Source: Oncomelania hupensis (taxonomy: Eukaryota; Mollusca; Gastropoda; Littorinimorpha; Pomatiopsidae). Taken from it: 64,000 nucleotides of DNA. Below the pieces are notes generated by a model that ran no database searches, had not been told where the DNA came from, and saw only the letters and a program-made list of their open reading frames with translations. Below are positions 11,991 through 23,782 of the stretch, piece by piece. Position numbers and translations under genes: made by a program. The stretch is taken from positions 91,010,022 through 91,074,021 of the forward strand of contig CM072513.1 of assembly GCA_036898135.1 (NCBI GenBank), in the 5' to 3' direction. Numbering within the stretch: the stretch's first letter is position 1; every line of letters starts with the position of its first letter.

Positions 11991-12012
11991 TATGGGATGG
12001 GATAGGATAGGA

Positions 12013-12240
12013 TAGGAAACGGAGGTTCGATAAATTAGAGTATAGCCTCAGCGTCCTTTGCGTGGGATGTCTTTATTGTAAAGTGACCGGCTGGTGGAGT
12101 GCCATCAGTGTTACCACTAGGGTTGTTTCGGCAGATCTTTAATACTGACCAGGGGTGAGTCCTCTTTCAACCAAGTTGTGGTCCGGATTCGGCTCTTTGC
12201 AGTCCACTAGACCCTGTATGCAATGAATAACTAACTAACA
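12013..12240 (+). mobile_element. 3' part of the TATA-containing retroposon, variant tail
   Basis: Matches the 3' half of the 575-bp retroposon (GGATGTCTTTATTGTAAAGTGAC, CACTAGGGTTGTTTC.GCAGATCTTT). It ends in a diverged tail with TAACTAACTAAC rather than TGTAA, so it is a separate subfamily. Similar tails occur near 19060-19130 and 28632-28800. Confidence 0.65.
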
Positions 12241-13263
12241 TTTTGCAAGAGGAGGTGTAGGCTGAACTTATAAAAAATATGAGATTATGAATTCTCTTAT
12301 AAGTCACTTTGGTGCCCACCTGTGTGCCTGTATTTGCTGTGAATAAGATTACTGCTTCTATATATATAATTTTAAAATAGTTAACTCCTACAGTGAATTA
12401 GACATAAAAAAATGTTTTTGCACAATTTTGGCATCAACCTTAAAACATATTTTTTGACTCCCATGCACAGCAATGTATGTACTCGCCTCCTCTCCCCACA
12501 CAAAAATTTCCAGACCTGAGGAAACCTAGACCTGGGGAAACTAGACTTAAAGAAACAGACATGCTCCCACCTTGATCGACCACCTCCAGGTGTATGCTGT
12601 AGTATACTTCTGTACTCATAGTTGCAGAGTACAAAAATTGCTTAAAATGGTATTTAAAAAAATATTTTTAGTTAACGAGTCACATTCACTGCCCGCTAGA
12701 TAGAGTTTCATTGCAAGTTGCTAGTTAGCAATAATTGAAAGAGAAAGTTAATAATGAGTGTGGGTGAGTGATTTATGTGTTAACAATTATAGATATCGTT
12801 GTTTATCTTCAGTTGTTTACTTCATAGTTGGGGTGTAATGCACATACACCAATTAACTGATTTTATTTAGGGTGTGGGGCATGTGTGTGTTATAGTGGTG
12901 TTAACATTGTAATTAATTACTGTCCATTTGTCAACCAATTTATACCTAACATGATTTTGTCTTAATTTTATCTTTATATGGGTTGTTTGTTTGCTTGCTT
13001 GTTTGTTTGTTGTTGTTAACTATGTTATTAAATTTACATTTCAAAACTCATTTGAAACCATTCTTGTATTGATATTGTAATTCTTTAGTTGGAAATAGAT
13101 CTATTTTATTTTTGCATTAGATTGTTGGACAGAGGGAGAGAGGAAGATAGAAAGAGAGAGAGAGAGAGATAGGGAGAGAGAAAGTGAGAGAGAATATGTA
13201 TATATGCTGTGTAATTTTAGCTCACCTCATTGTATTTTATTCTTAACTGACTGACCTGCTCAA
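12241..13263. other. Intergenic, no gene seen
   Basis: AT-rich with a GA-rich tract near 13130-13195. No supported exon. Confidence 0.45.
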
Positions 13264-13320
13264 ATCTTCTTCTTCTTCTTCTTCTTCTTCTTCTTCTTCT
13301 TCTTCTTCTTCTTCTTCTTC
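13264..13320. repeat. (CTT)n microsatellite
   Basis: About 19 CTT units. Confidence 0.9.
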
Positions 13321-13455
13321 ATGATCATATGCATTTCTGCATTTCAATTATCTTTAAGTTTCCCAAGCACAATGATCATGTTTCTTGTATGGAACTGTTT
13401 ATGCACTGCGTACAGTTTTGTTCCTATCGCCATTCATTAATTCTTTTTGTTGCAG

Positions 13456-13538
13456 ATGAAAGTCAGGCACTGCAGCAGTCCTTCTACACCAGTCTTTCTA
13501 CACCGAGTCTTGCCTTAACATATCCAGATCTTCAATAA
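13456..13538 (+). CDS. Possible terminal exon or chance ORF
   Basis: A good acceptor (TTCTTTTTGTTGCAG) is followed by an open stretch ending in TAA that reads ESQALQQSFYTSLSTPSLAL near its middle. It could be the 3' coding exon or an untranslated exon of a gene whose other exons I cannot find, or the 5' UTR exon of the gene starting at 14181. No homology is recognised. Confidence 0.15.
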
Positions 13539-13689
13539 CTTACATTGACCTTTTCAATCCAAACCTGATCCTGGAAAACTATATATAATCCATCACATAT
13601 CTAGTCAGTGGTTTGTCGTGAAATCAACATTGTGCAGGAGAGAGACAGCAGCACAATATATATTGCCACCCAAGATGGTGTTGAACCTG

Positions 13690-13945
13690 TACTAAATATA
13701 ATGACCACACATGCAGAATCATACTATTTTATACGAAGTTTGGGCTGAATCATACCTAATAATTATTACGCAGCTCTGTGCAGAATCATACTATATAGTG
13801 CAAATGAAGTTTTGTGCGGAACCATACAAAATAATTGCCATAAAATAATTACCATACAACTTTATGCAGGATCATACTATGTTATACAAAGTTTGTGCTG
13901 AATCATTCTAAATAAATACTTCTCAACTGTATGCAGATGTCGCAT
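13690..13945. repeat. Degenerate tandem repeat, about 67-85 bp unit
   Basis: Three diverged units, each starting TGCAG(A/G)ATCATACTAT and containing GAAGTTTG.GC.GAA..CATAC. Old tandem array upstream of the zinc-finger gene. No other signal in the surrounding sequence. Confidence 0.6.
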
Positions 13946-14180
13946 GTTTTGTAAAAGTGCAATAATATAGTTTACTGATGGTAATTACAGTAAATCTCGA
14001 TCGCTATAGTACTACTTCAGTGTATGCCTTCAATTTGGGATAATTAACTCTTCTGTGGCATTTTCAGTGAAGCACTTATTGCATCAGTTGCTTTCGTCAC
14101 TAACAACGGATCTCAATATCTCATAACCCGTCATCTTCACTATAATATATATATATATAGTGCTGTGCTGTTTATTCACA

Positions 14181-14560
14181 ATGGATGAACAGGAAGTGGA
14201 AACTGGAAAGGAGGTTCCTATATCACAGCTAGGCGGCTCTAGCGCCAAATCTTTAACAGCAGCCACCTCAGCAGCATCTAAACATAAAAAAGGTCGTGAC
14301 AGTACTGTGAATGCTCTCCCAGCTGAACCTTATGCCCACAAAAAAGACAGTAAAACAAAATTGGAGAGAACTGATGAAAAGACCAAGTCTTCCAAGCCAG
14401 GTTCTCAGCACAGTTTAGCAGCAGCAGCCGCCAAAGGCGGTGGGAACCCTGTCAGGAGGAGCAGCCAGCGCCAACAAAGCCACACCGCCTCAAGGAGGAG
14501 CTGGGGGCCCTGGCAACCCAGACCTGATGGCCAAGCTGATGGCGATGATGGGCAAAGGAG
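14181..14560 (+). CDS. Zinc-finger gene exon 1
   Basis: The ATG at 14181 follows TTCACA and opens the MDEQEVE frame; the frame upstream is not extended by another ATG. Near 14440 the compositionally matching continuation (GGAASANKATPPQGGAGGPG) lies in another frame, which then runs through NPDLMAKLMAMMGKG to the donor GAG|GTATAA at 14561. The exon therefore needs one frame correction. Confidence 0.6.
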
Positions 14561-17264
14561 GTATAAAGAGCCAGAATCCATTACTGTGTTCTTATGCTTT
14601 TGTGAATTGTAACATAACGAAATCTTGTGTTTTTGTAAAGGGTACATGTTACCTGAAAGCCAACATTATTAACTCACCTGTTGAACCAATGACCCAGCTG
14701 AATTTTCATTACCTTTTTAACTTTAGGGACTTTTTGTAATTTGAAAAAGTGACTTCATTTCATTATTTCATAGTGAGTGCTCAGCAAATGTGCAGGGCAA
14801 GGCAGGGCTTCCCTCCTTAGCCAGATTCTGGCCATAGTGGGCTGACTTTCATCTACTTCCAGTATTTCACTTCACACTGTATATTGAGTTGCAAAACAAG
14901 TGTAGATAATCCCCTTTTTTCACCTCTTACACAAAATCACATCATTTTAGAGGTCGTACAACTGGTATAACAAACGAAACTAAACCCAAGTAGTCAACTT
15001 CACAGGAATGCCAGTTTTCACAAAACTACACTAGATGTGCTCAGTGAAGTTCATGATCTTTTACCTTGGCATACTAAAGCTCTGCATAAGCTACTTATGT
15101 CGCTGACAGGAAGTAGTCCTTCACCACGAAACACAAAAGTCACTTTCACAAGTTACCTAAAAGGTCCCCCACTAACTCGCATCAAAATGAAATTTACTAG
15201 GCTTTTGGACAAATGTCTGTAATCAGTAGAAACAGTGCATAGCATCAATTGAGCTTGGAAACAGCTTTACTATGGAAGACAATGGGCAAAGGTGTACATG
15301 TTTGAATGATTGGCCATCAGGCAAGCGTGATGGGGAAAAAAAAAGTCGATCTGTCTGCATTCCCCTGTCCGCCGTCTTGTCTGTGCAAGAGTATAGAAAG
15401 ATCAAAGTTGATATTATTTTGCATTTTAATGCCACCGCTTCATTTTGTTTTTTTTCTGGGCAGTAATTTTCGTGTTAAATATTGCAAGTTCTATAAGGAG
15501 CATGTGAGTCATATGGGTTTTGCCCTTCTAGTTCTCTATTTCATTACAAACTCCAATAGTATGGCCACGTCACCACAGCATAAGGCTTTGCAAAGACTAT
15601 CCTGCAAGGCACGATGCAAGGAGGCAGAAGAAGAGGGAGACCGAAAAAGAGGTAGGAAAACAACATTTGAGAATGGACTGGCTTGACACTGCCATGATAA
15701 GCCATGAGGGTTGCTGAGGGCAGAGAAAGATGGAGTACGCTGGTTAAGCTATCATCTGTGGTGCCCCAACAACTTTTGAGTTACGGGATAGGATAGGATA
15801 GGTTATAGTATTTGAACGAAGTCCTTCTTTTATTTGGTTTTCAGTTGTAATGATTTGTTCACTACTTTTCACAGTATGTTAATTACACTGGCAGTGTTGG
15901 TTATCAGAAGTCCTGTTGTTTTTCTCCCTAGGTGCTCCTGGAATGCCTGACATGAAAGCCATGCGGGGAAAGGGAATGGTACCTCCTGACATGATGGCGA
16001 AGGTGATGGGAAGAGCATGCCGGACATGGTAGCCATGATGGGAAAGGGCCTACCTGACAAGGCAGCCATAGTGGGGAAAGGCATGCCCGACATGGCAGCC
16101 ATGATGGGAAAGGGCCTACCTGACAAGGCAGCCATAGTGGGGAAAGGCATGCCCGACATGGCAGCCATGATGGGGGGAAAAGACATGCAGGCCAGGCATA
16201 ATATGATGGGAAAAGGCATGTCAGACATGATGGCCATGATGGGGGCAGGGTCCCCCAGCCCCATGGGCATGAGGAAGATGTTGGACTGTGTCATCGAGGT
16301 CACCTTTGCTACACCAGACTCGGAAGGGTCAGAGGACGATGAAAATAACGTGACCATCGACCTCCCTTGCGAGTATTGCTCTCGCTTCTTCACCAGCCAG
16401 ATGCTGCTCAAGACCCACATCCTGGTAGCCCACGACCACGAGGACTCTTCTGTCCTCAACATACGCCGGCTCATCATCGACGGCAAAGGCAAGTGCAGCC
16501 TCAAGGAGCAGTCACGTCGCAAAACGTCCAAGGACACTGCCGCCTCTGCCGCCAGCTCCCCGGTGGACGTGAACCCCCCTGTGGTGGCTTCTGGTACCAA
16601 AGTGGTGAGCTCTCGGGAAACTGTCGTGTCTGCAGCAGAGACAGACAGAGGCGTCAAGAGAACCAGGAACGACAGCAGCAAGGAGCCAGTGGCGGTCGAT
16701 TCTGGTGTTGCATCTGGCGCAGAAGTTGCCCTCGACAAGAAACTGCCCAAGGTGGTGACCAGCAGTCCTCCGGAGTCTCGCAAGAGGAAGGCTCGCGTGC
16801 ACACCCAGCGCTCCTACTCTGGTGACTCCGTCACGCTGGTCATGCCCAAGAAAATCAAGAGCGGGGATGAGGGGACAGATGTCTCTCCCCCCACTGACGC
16901 TGTTCAGACAAAGGAATCTCCAAATGCTCAATCAGCTATCGCTGGTGATAATGATGATGATAATAATGAAGATAAAGCTGCTATCAAATCTCCAGACAGT
17001 GCTAAGCCCAAGAAGGTTACTACTAAAACGGGTACAGAGGATCCCTCACCCAATTCTGCTCAGGGTTCCCTCTCACAGAGAGGCAAGCGTTCTTCTCGCA
17101 AGGACAAAGAGGTTGTGTCATCAAGTGATCAAGAAAAGGACTCGGGTTCCGATACTCAGCAAGGGCGGTCCAGCCAAGCAGCAGGTTGCAGAGATGCTGT
17201 TGCTGCTGATGAATCAACGGCTTCAGCCTCGCGGCGAAGCCTTCGAAGTCGAAAAACCCGTTGA
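14181..17264 (+). CDS. C2H2 protein with Met/Gly-rich repeats; two-exon gene, frame broken twice
   Basis: Exon 1 is 14181-14560 and exon 2 is 15932-17264, joined by a GT-AG intron after GGCAAAGGAG. The N-terminus begins MDEQEVETGKEVP and is Ser/Lys/Ala rich. An 11-residue repeat like GKGMPDMAAMM follows, then an acidic stretch, one C2H2 finger (C-x2-C-x12-H-x4-H; CEYCSRFF...KTHILVAH) and a long disordered, basic, Ser-rich tail ending RRSLRSRKTR. Clusters such as PESRKRKARVH and MPKKIK suggest nuclear localisation. I do not recognise the family. Two single-base frame breaks (near 14432-14445 and 16005-16016) separate blocks that otherwise fit; they may be assembly indels or real lesions. Long coding-like frames on both sides favour a real or very recently lost gene. 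Confidence 0.65.
14561..15931 (+). other. Intron of the zinc-finger gene
   Basis: Donor GTATAA at 14561, acceptor TTTTCTCCCTAG ending at 15931. It holds a small repeat at about 15475-15530 (GGAGCATGTGAGTCATATGG) shared with 54485-54540 and 60795-60850, and a LINE 3' fragment at 15561-15802. Confidence 0.65.
15561..15802 (+). mobile_element. LINE 3' fragment (GGATA tail)
   Basis: Contains the C-terminal GGCAGAAGAAGAGGGAGACC block of the RTE-like LINE and ends GGGATAGGATAGGATAGG. 5'-truncated, non-coding. Confidence 0.85.
15932..17264 (+). CDS. Zinc-finger gene exon 2
   Basis: Joined to exon 1 in phase 1 it reads GAPGMPDMKAMRGKGM, then shifts: one base appears missing in GTGATGGGAAGAGCATG (16005-16016). 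From 16017 a 415-codon frame is open to TGA at 17262-17264. A 66-bp DNA repeat (two 33-bp subunits) encodes the GKGMPDMAAMM-type units at about 16030-16170. The finger's first Cys codon is at 16368. The frame ends without an intron. Confidence 0.7.
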
Positions 17265-17700
17265 TATGTGTGTGTGTGTGGTTAGCTGTTAGGTAGGTTC
17301 GGTTATTTCAGTTTGTGAATGTTGGATTGTCTTTTTCAATATTTGCTTGTTGTGGCTGTGTGTGGTTTGTTTTCGGGACGTAGTTGTGACTGATTCATGA
17401 ACGTTTTGTACATTAGTAATTGTTTTGTGGAATGTTCTTGATTGTTTTGTAAATGTAATTGTTTGCGAATGTTTGATGATTGTTTTGTGATGTATATATC
17501 AAAGAAAAGTAATAGCAATGTGACATAAATTGTTGATCATTTGTAATTATTATTGAGAATAGTTCAGTGTTTGATTTTTGATGATGCTTATGAATGTTTG
17601 CTTGTTCATTGGTGAGGATTTCGTCCATTTATTACAATGTTATTGGCTGTGAATGTGTCAAATGTTCATAATAAAATCAACAAGAACTTGGTTGCCAATA
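17265..17700 (+). other. Probable 3' UTR
   Basis: GT- and TTG-rich sequence after the stop codon, with no ORF of note. A polyadenylation signal AATAAA lies at 17670-17675. Confidence 0.45.
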
Positions 17701-20700
17701 TTCATGATAAAGCAACAAAAACGTAAAATGTGTGAACATTCAATTTTAGTTACCACCACTTTGATGATATTTGTGTGCATGTGTAAGTTCGGCACTGGAA
17801 AAAAAATCTAAGAAAGTTACCGAGAATGTTTACTTGTGATTTATTCATTTAAAAAATCTGTTTTGAAACTAAAAATTAGACCAAGATAATGTTTTTATAA
17901 GATGTGTGAATTAATTTCGCTGATACGTGGAGTAATTAATCATTCACATAAATTTTAGAGGGGTGACTTAACACATCTTTGAAATTGATTGGATGAATGT
18001 TGTTGGTGGTGTTGGTTATAACAATTACTAATATTTTAATAAGCCAATTTCCACTAACAAGGTGACCTTGACCCATAGGCTCATCATCAAGCCTCTGACA
18101 TTCAGATTGGGGTCCATGTGGCTTTCTTGCCGTCTGCGTGGATTGCCTCTACAAGGCTAGTAGCATTCCAGCACAGCGTGATAGTGTCAAAAGGCCTGTG
18201 AGGAGCATTATTGTGTGTTTTACTTCTTGTCGATGTGTATCGAGGGTTAGAAATATGTGTTTATGAGCGTTAGTGGGTTTTGTGTGGCAGCTCGTAAAGA
18301 TAGCAGTGATCTGTGGTGTTTGACAAGGGATTAAGTTGGCTGTTTTAAATGCACTTTGTAAAACCCAGATCTGTGGGGAGTGAGCGCCGTTTGTGTGAAA
18401 TGGTTTAGGTGAATTTGCTTTGATTGGCCAATGAGAATGAAGAGACTTTGGTCTGTTTTGATTGATTTGGATGTTGTTATGATTTTGTGAGATTGTGCAT
18501 GTGACGGCAAGATGACTTTTGATGAGGCTGGTCTGTAAGCTAAGAGTAAGAGTGTCAATGATTTGTTAACAACAGCTTGATCTAGACATTTTCATAGAAC
18601 TTCATTGAAATAAGTTTGTTAATAATAGAATTTACTTTTGTTTATTGACTTCGATTTTTTTTTAAAAATTGAAACCTGTTGGTAATGGAAGGTACTTTTA
18701 TTTATTAATTTGCTAGTTATAATTTTTTTTAAATAATAAGAATTGAATCCCAATAATAATGGAATTTTTTTTTCTTAAATAATTGATTTAGATAAATTCT
18801 GATACCTTTGTGAACTGTCAATTCCTCATTTGTTGAAACAAGTATGGAATCGTTTTTTGTGTTGTATTAAAGTCAACTATGAATTCACACATGCACGGGC
18901 ATAATTATATTGCAAAGAGAAAGTAACTCTTTTTGTCATGATTATGTGGTGGACTTTCCATTTAGCCAAACACCATTAATTGAGAACTAGGAATTCGAAA
19001 TAAAAAAGTTGGTAAAATAGTGAAAACCAGTTAGTCAGCCTCTATACTACTACTTTCTCTCGTTCTCGGGTTGTCAGATGGTCCTGATTCACCTCTTTGC
19101 AATCTACTGGACCCTATAAACAATTACTATCTGGTTGTCAGTCCCAGCCTGATAATAAATCTGGTGATGTGGGCTGGCATAACAGCCTCTATAAATACTA
19201 TAAAATTACTGCAGTTACATTAAATGTTGAGATTATTTGAAAATGAAAAATGCAATCAATGAAAAATAAAATTAAAAGAAAAAAAGAAGAAGAAAATCAG
19301 GAAGCTACAGTTTGCGAGCATTTGACTTGTTTTGAAAAACCACAAAAACATGCAGAGTTTTGGGGTTTTATTTTCTGGTAACAAGCAAAATCTGTTTGCA
19401 AACTAGACGTACAGCTCAGGCAAATTTATATTGTAAGATGGTAGTAGAGAGAAAGGAAGACATTGGAGTAGGGAGGGGGGGGAGGTGGGAGGGAGAGGAG
19501 GTGAGAGAGAGAGGGTGGGGGGGTTATTATATAGTTAATTGCCTGTTTGCCATTTCTCCCCTTCAGCTTGGCTGCCTCCAACCCTTAGGAAGCGATTTTC
19601 ATTTTGCATTTATTATCCTATTACGTTCCAGTAATATTATATGCCAACTCTGCCTAACACACAGCTTCAGAGATTTATAAGAACTAGGCTGGATTCTTTG
19701 TGATTGAGATGTTGGCCGCCCTCCAACCTAGTGGTCCTGTGCGTGCAGATGCTGCAGTCACATCGTACATTAAACCCAAACAGGGCCTCCCATCACACCA
19801 TTAAAACCATTCAGGGCCTCAATGATTTCACGAGAAAATATGTAGCAAGCATTAGTAAACTTTGTGTGTTTGTGAGGCAATATAGAAACGCCGTTTTTGT
19901 TACACACTCTTTATACTCTATGTACTTTCTTTTGACGGCCCTGTTGTTTTGACTTCAAAACAGTGTTTTATTAGGGTTAAGGCTGTGTTAGGATTAGGTA
20001 AGGGTTAGGGTTAGCTTTAAAAAAAAAGGGGCAAATGTAAAAAAATATCAAAACAACGTATATGGCCTTTCATGAAAGTCATAACAATGGCATTTTTACA
20101 CAATTGTGTGTGTGTGTGTATGCAGATTCTGCAGTCACAACAATAAACCCAAACATGGCCTCAATACAAGAAAAGATATTTCAAGCATGCATGAGTAAAA
20201 TTTGTTTTTGAAGATATGTAATTTAACATAATTACCAGGCAGGGCCTCACATATAATATTTAATTTATTTGTGATGCTATGCAATTGACCTAATTATCAG
20301 GCAGGTCCTCGCATATAATATTTAGCTAGAAAGAGCATAGCAAGTGTAGTGATGGGAGCTGGCCTGTCTAAAGGAGTCAAAATACTGGCGTTAAAAACAT
20401 TGATGGCATTCCATAAATTGAAGAAGAGATAACAAGACATTGAATTATAGTGTAGGTTAAACTTGTTTATTGAATGGGACATTTCCGAGATAAAATTTGT
20501 TGTTTTGAATAGTTGCAAATATCAGCCAACTCAGGATAACAACGAGGATGAATATCGTTTCACAGTTCACCTTTGAAAGTTCATTTTTGTTGTTAATTTT
20601 GATCTCCATCTTTTAGATGCCCAATACCTCAACTCATTCCCTAAAATTCTCTCACCCTATTGTCAGAGATCCATTTGCTTGAAACAAAAACGTAGACTTT

Positions 20701-20755
20701 TTACAGGCTTTGAACTGATCTATTGTTAATGGAAACAAGTACCCTTAGTATCATA
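17701..20755. other. Intergenic, no gene seen
   Basis: AT-rich. A diverged tail of the TATA-containing retroposon lies near 19060-19130 (GGTCCTGATTC.CCTCTTTGCA). A purine-rich tract lies near 19450-19520. A short TTAGGGTT-rich patch lies at about 19970-20020. Two direct copies of a motif (TAATTACCAGGCAGGGCCTC-like) lie near 20230 and 20290. Confidence 0.45.
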
Positions 20756-20761
20756 AGTTAC

Positions 20762-20945
20762 TAGACTCGCCACAGTAGCTCGGTGGTAGAACCTTCGCTT
20801 GGCACACCGTTGACCCAGGTTCAAATCTTGTGGATGGGTAAGATTAAAGTGGCCATTTTTCACTGTACATCTTAGCAGTATGATTTCTCTGGTGGCTAAG
20901 TGTTTGTTTGAGGAACCTACTCCTTTTTTCCGTGGGGTATGGTGT
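20762..20945 (+). mobile_element. tRNA-derived SINE, copy 2 of the second family
   Basis: CCACAGTAGCTCGGTGGTAGA (box A) and ACCCAGGTTCAAATC (box B) match the head at 9449. The body has CACTGTACATCTTAGCAGTATGATT. It is diverged and has no CCA-ended acceptor. Confidence 0.7.
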
Positions 20946-21051
20946 GGTTATCTCCCCGCCTACCCCAATCTTCCCATCTGTCATACCAATCGCCAATGGT
21001 GGGTGTAGACATTAAACTTCAATGTTTGATCATTCATTCATTCATCCATTC

Positions 21052-21054
<3 letters not shown>

Positions 21055-21135
<81 letters not shown>

Positions 21136-21240
21136 CATCATCATCATCATCATCACTACTACTACTACCACTACAACTACTACTATTACCACTACTATTA
21201 CTACCACTACTATTACTAATAGTACTACTACTACCACACA
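21055..21240. repeat. Compound (ATT)n-(ATC)n-(ACT)n microsatellite
   Basis: About 27 ATT units, then ATC, then mixed ACT/ACC units. It yields homopolymeric ORFs in all frames, none of them real. Confidence 0.9.
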
Positions 21241-21584
21241 AGTGGTGCTCTCTCTCAAGACCCTAACAGAAGTTTGAGCAAGTTTGATCTGATGATAAGC
21301 ATGTTACGATGATGGTGCATATATATTATGCAGCTCACGTGTTGTTTAGCAGGTAATATTTCAAGGGCATTGATGTGAACTCTGAATGGCCTTTTATGTT
21401 TAGGGCAGTTTTTCCATATGATGGGGTGGCTGTTCACAGCCCATTGCACCCTTGAACCAGACAGAAAGATGAAGAACAGCATAGGCAACATCTGCCAGCT
21501 TCCATAAACCAACCTGCCTAGCTTGTTGCACTCAAAACGATTATTACTTTTACAGCTAAATGAAAGGTGAAAATGTTTGTATTA

Positions 21585-21919
21585 CAGTGAAACCTTGTTT
21601 ATCATGGTAGATAGGTTCTGAGACCGGTTGCGACAGCTGAAAATCTGCGAAGTAGGGACACCATATTTATAGTATGTATTTAACGTGTATTTGGACTTTT
21701 AAAACCCTCACTTTACGTACTGTTAACAAACCACCCTTTACAGTAATGTACAGATATCTACAGTATGTACATACAGTACACAGGCACAAATGTAGGTGTA
21801 CATAAAAAAATCAAATTTCCGGAAAATCCGCTATATATTTTCTCATTAAATATAATGACAAAAATCTGCGAAGTCGTGAATCCGCGAATGTTGAACCGCG
21901 AAGTTGCGAGGGTTCACTG
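21585..21919. mobile_element. pogo/Tigger-like MITE
   Basis: Ends CAGTGAAACCTTG and CGAGGGTTCACTG are inverted repeats of the CAGT.GACCCTCG type known from pogo-group elements. ATCTGCGAAGT is present near both ends. TA precedes the left end; the right flank is CA, so one target base has drifted. No transposase. Confidence 0.6.
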
Positions 21920-23508
21920 CATTTAACGTTGCTAATTAACCAACATCTGTAAAACTCAAGCTGGTGAAATGTTTACGCTTGGTGCACTGGGCGACTTTTT
22001 GTCGACCTTGACTGGGACACTAACATTTTGTTTTGCCATTGTTGCAACACAATGAAGTCGGAGGGAGGTCGTTTTTGGAAACATTGTTGCAGACAGCTTG
22101 CTAGCCTGCATGACTTCCCCTGAACTGAACGGAAATGTAAAGTATCTTCCCTACCCCCTTCACCTCCCTCTCTCTCTCTGTCAGCACCCCTACTGTGGTG
22201 TGATAAGTTAAGTGTGCATCACTCTCTGTTGCTAAAATGAAGGGTTGAAAAAGTGCATTACTGCCATATTGAGTGATCAAAGATTTCACTGCACAGCCAA
22301 ACAAAATCGCCTATCATTTCTTTTAATTAGCCCCTCCCCCCTCCCACCTCCCACCTGCCATCCCTCTTCCTCCTCACCTCCTGCCCTCACCCACCCTCCC
22401 CTTCATCTCCTCCTGTCCAAAACAACAACAAAATGCAAGATAAAAAGTAATTGCAAGTGTCCCATTTCTAATGCAATTAGAACTTCAAGAGATTATAATT
22501 ATAGGTATTTGTTATGTTAGCAATGCTTGTACATCAGCTTTTAAAATTGTGTGCTGCATCTGCGTCAGTTGTGGAGTTTGTATATTTTTCTTTGTACTGT
22601 TTTGTATTTTTGGTACTGCATAAAAGTAAGATTTTGTTATTACTTAGAGTATAAAAGTACAATTTTGTTGTGAATTTTGTCACAACAAATAACCATGCAT
22701 CTTGTGTCCAAGAATGTTTCAGTGTTATCTAAATGTGTTCAAAAAATTCAACATTAAATCATGTCCAGGTTCTTTCAGTGTTGTTTGTGTCCAAGAATTT
22801 CAATGTGAAATTGTGTCCCAAGAATTGTCTGGTGTGCAAAACATTTCAATGTTATAGTGTGTCCCAAAAATGTCTTTTGTTTTTAATTTTTTGTTGACAT
22901 TTATTTTAGGGGGTGGGGGGGATTTTTATATAAGTACTATGTGTGTATTAATAAATAACCCGGTTTGAAAATGGATTCTAGCCTTTTCCTTATAAATTCA
23001 CAATTGTGTTTGGATTGTATTTTGTTCACATGTTGTCTATAATATAATACACAGCATTGTTTTCACATGGTGCTAACATGCAGTGTTTATAATATTGCAT
23101 ATGGTCTTGTCTGATCTCAAACGCTTCTTTTCATTACAGCTGGTTTAAAAAAAAAAAATTTATTGGCTGCGTTTGTTGATGTACAGTTTATGTAAATTCA
23201 TGCAGAATTCTTGGCCGGAAAATACTTTTTGTAAATATGAAGAGCCGAGTACAATTTATTTGCAGAATATTTTCTTTTATTATTATTTTTTTTTTTAGGG
23301 ATTTGGGAGTTATAAAATTTTACTATGTGATTGCCGTGCATGCAGCTGTTTGTAGGGATTTTTTTTTCTGGCATATTATTTTTCTGGGATTTACAATGTA
23401 TACGTCTGCAGCTCACAGCTAAAGTGCATCAGTTTCCATTGCCCTTTTCTCTCATATGCTGTCCATATACAGTCTCGCAATGTATTCCAAGTTCGTGTCA
23501 CTAATTAT
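21920..23508. other. Intergenic, no gene seen
   Basis: A pyrimidine-rich CCCTCC/CCACC tract lies at about 22330-22420. The segment 22700-22870 repeats TGTGTCC(C)AAGAAT..TTTCA(G/A)TGTTAT-like phrases in a loose tandem. No supported exon. Confidence 0.45.
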
Positions 23509-23720
23509 CACCAGAACATCCGGCAAGGCACGGTGCAAAGAGCCAGAAGAAGAGGAAGACAGAAAAAGAGGTGGGGAGACACCATTCGAGAATGGAATTT
23601 GCTTGACACTGAGCGACGCCATGAGGGGTGGCTGAGGACAGAGAAAGATGGAGTACGCTGGTTAAAAGATCATCTGTGGTGCCCCAGTGACCTTCGAGTT
23701 ATGGGATAGGATAGGATAGA
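23509..23720 (+). mobile_element. LINE 3' fragment (GGATA tail)
   Basis: CCAGAAGAAGAGGAAGACAG coding remnant, then GAGTTATGGGATAGGATAGGATAG. Same family as 9597-12012. Confidence 0.85.
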
Positions 23721-23782
23721 TCACCAATTAGTGTGAAATAAAAAGCGTTAGGATGTTTTTTGTTTAGTTGTTTTTTTGTGTT

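Larger units (their letters stand above)
9597..12012 (+). mobile_element. RTE-like LINE insertion with inverted 5' part
   Basis: The left half (about 9597-10770) carries the 5' UTR and endonuclease domain on the minus strand. The right half (about 10774-11995) carries reverse transcriptase and the 3' end on the plus strand, finishing in a GGATA pentamer tail. The innermost part of the inverted piece is the element's 5' end, the geometry left by twin priming. The linker between endonuclease and RT is missing. Related 3' fragments lie at 15561, 23509, 49085 and 58252. Clade is inferred from the RT sequence and pentamer tail; no clear target duplication was found. Confidence 0.8.

Noticed and set aside
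14160..14612. 150-codon ORF taken as one protein
   Set aside because: Its last third is out of frame with the repeat-bearing sequence that continues into exon 2; the splice donor at 14561 is a better end.
19970..20020. Telomere-like TTAGGG patch
   Set aside because: Only a few imperfect units inside ordinary sequence.
21022..21258. ORFs of poly-Tyr, poly-Asn, poly-Ile
   Set aside because: Translations of an ATT/ATC/ACT microsatellite.
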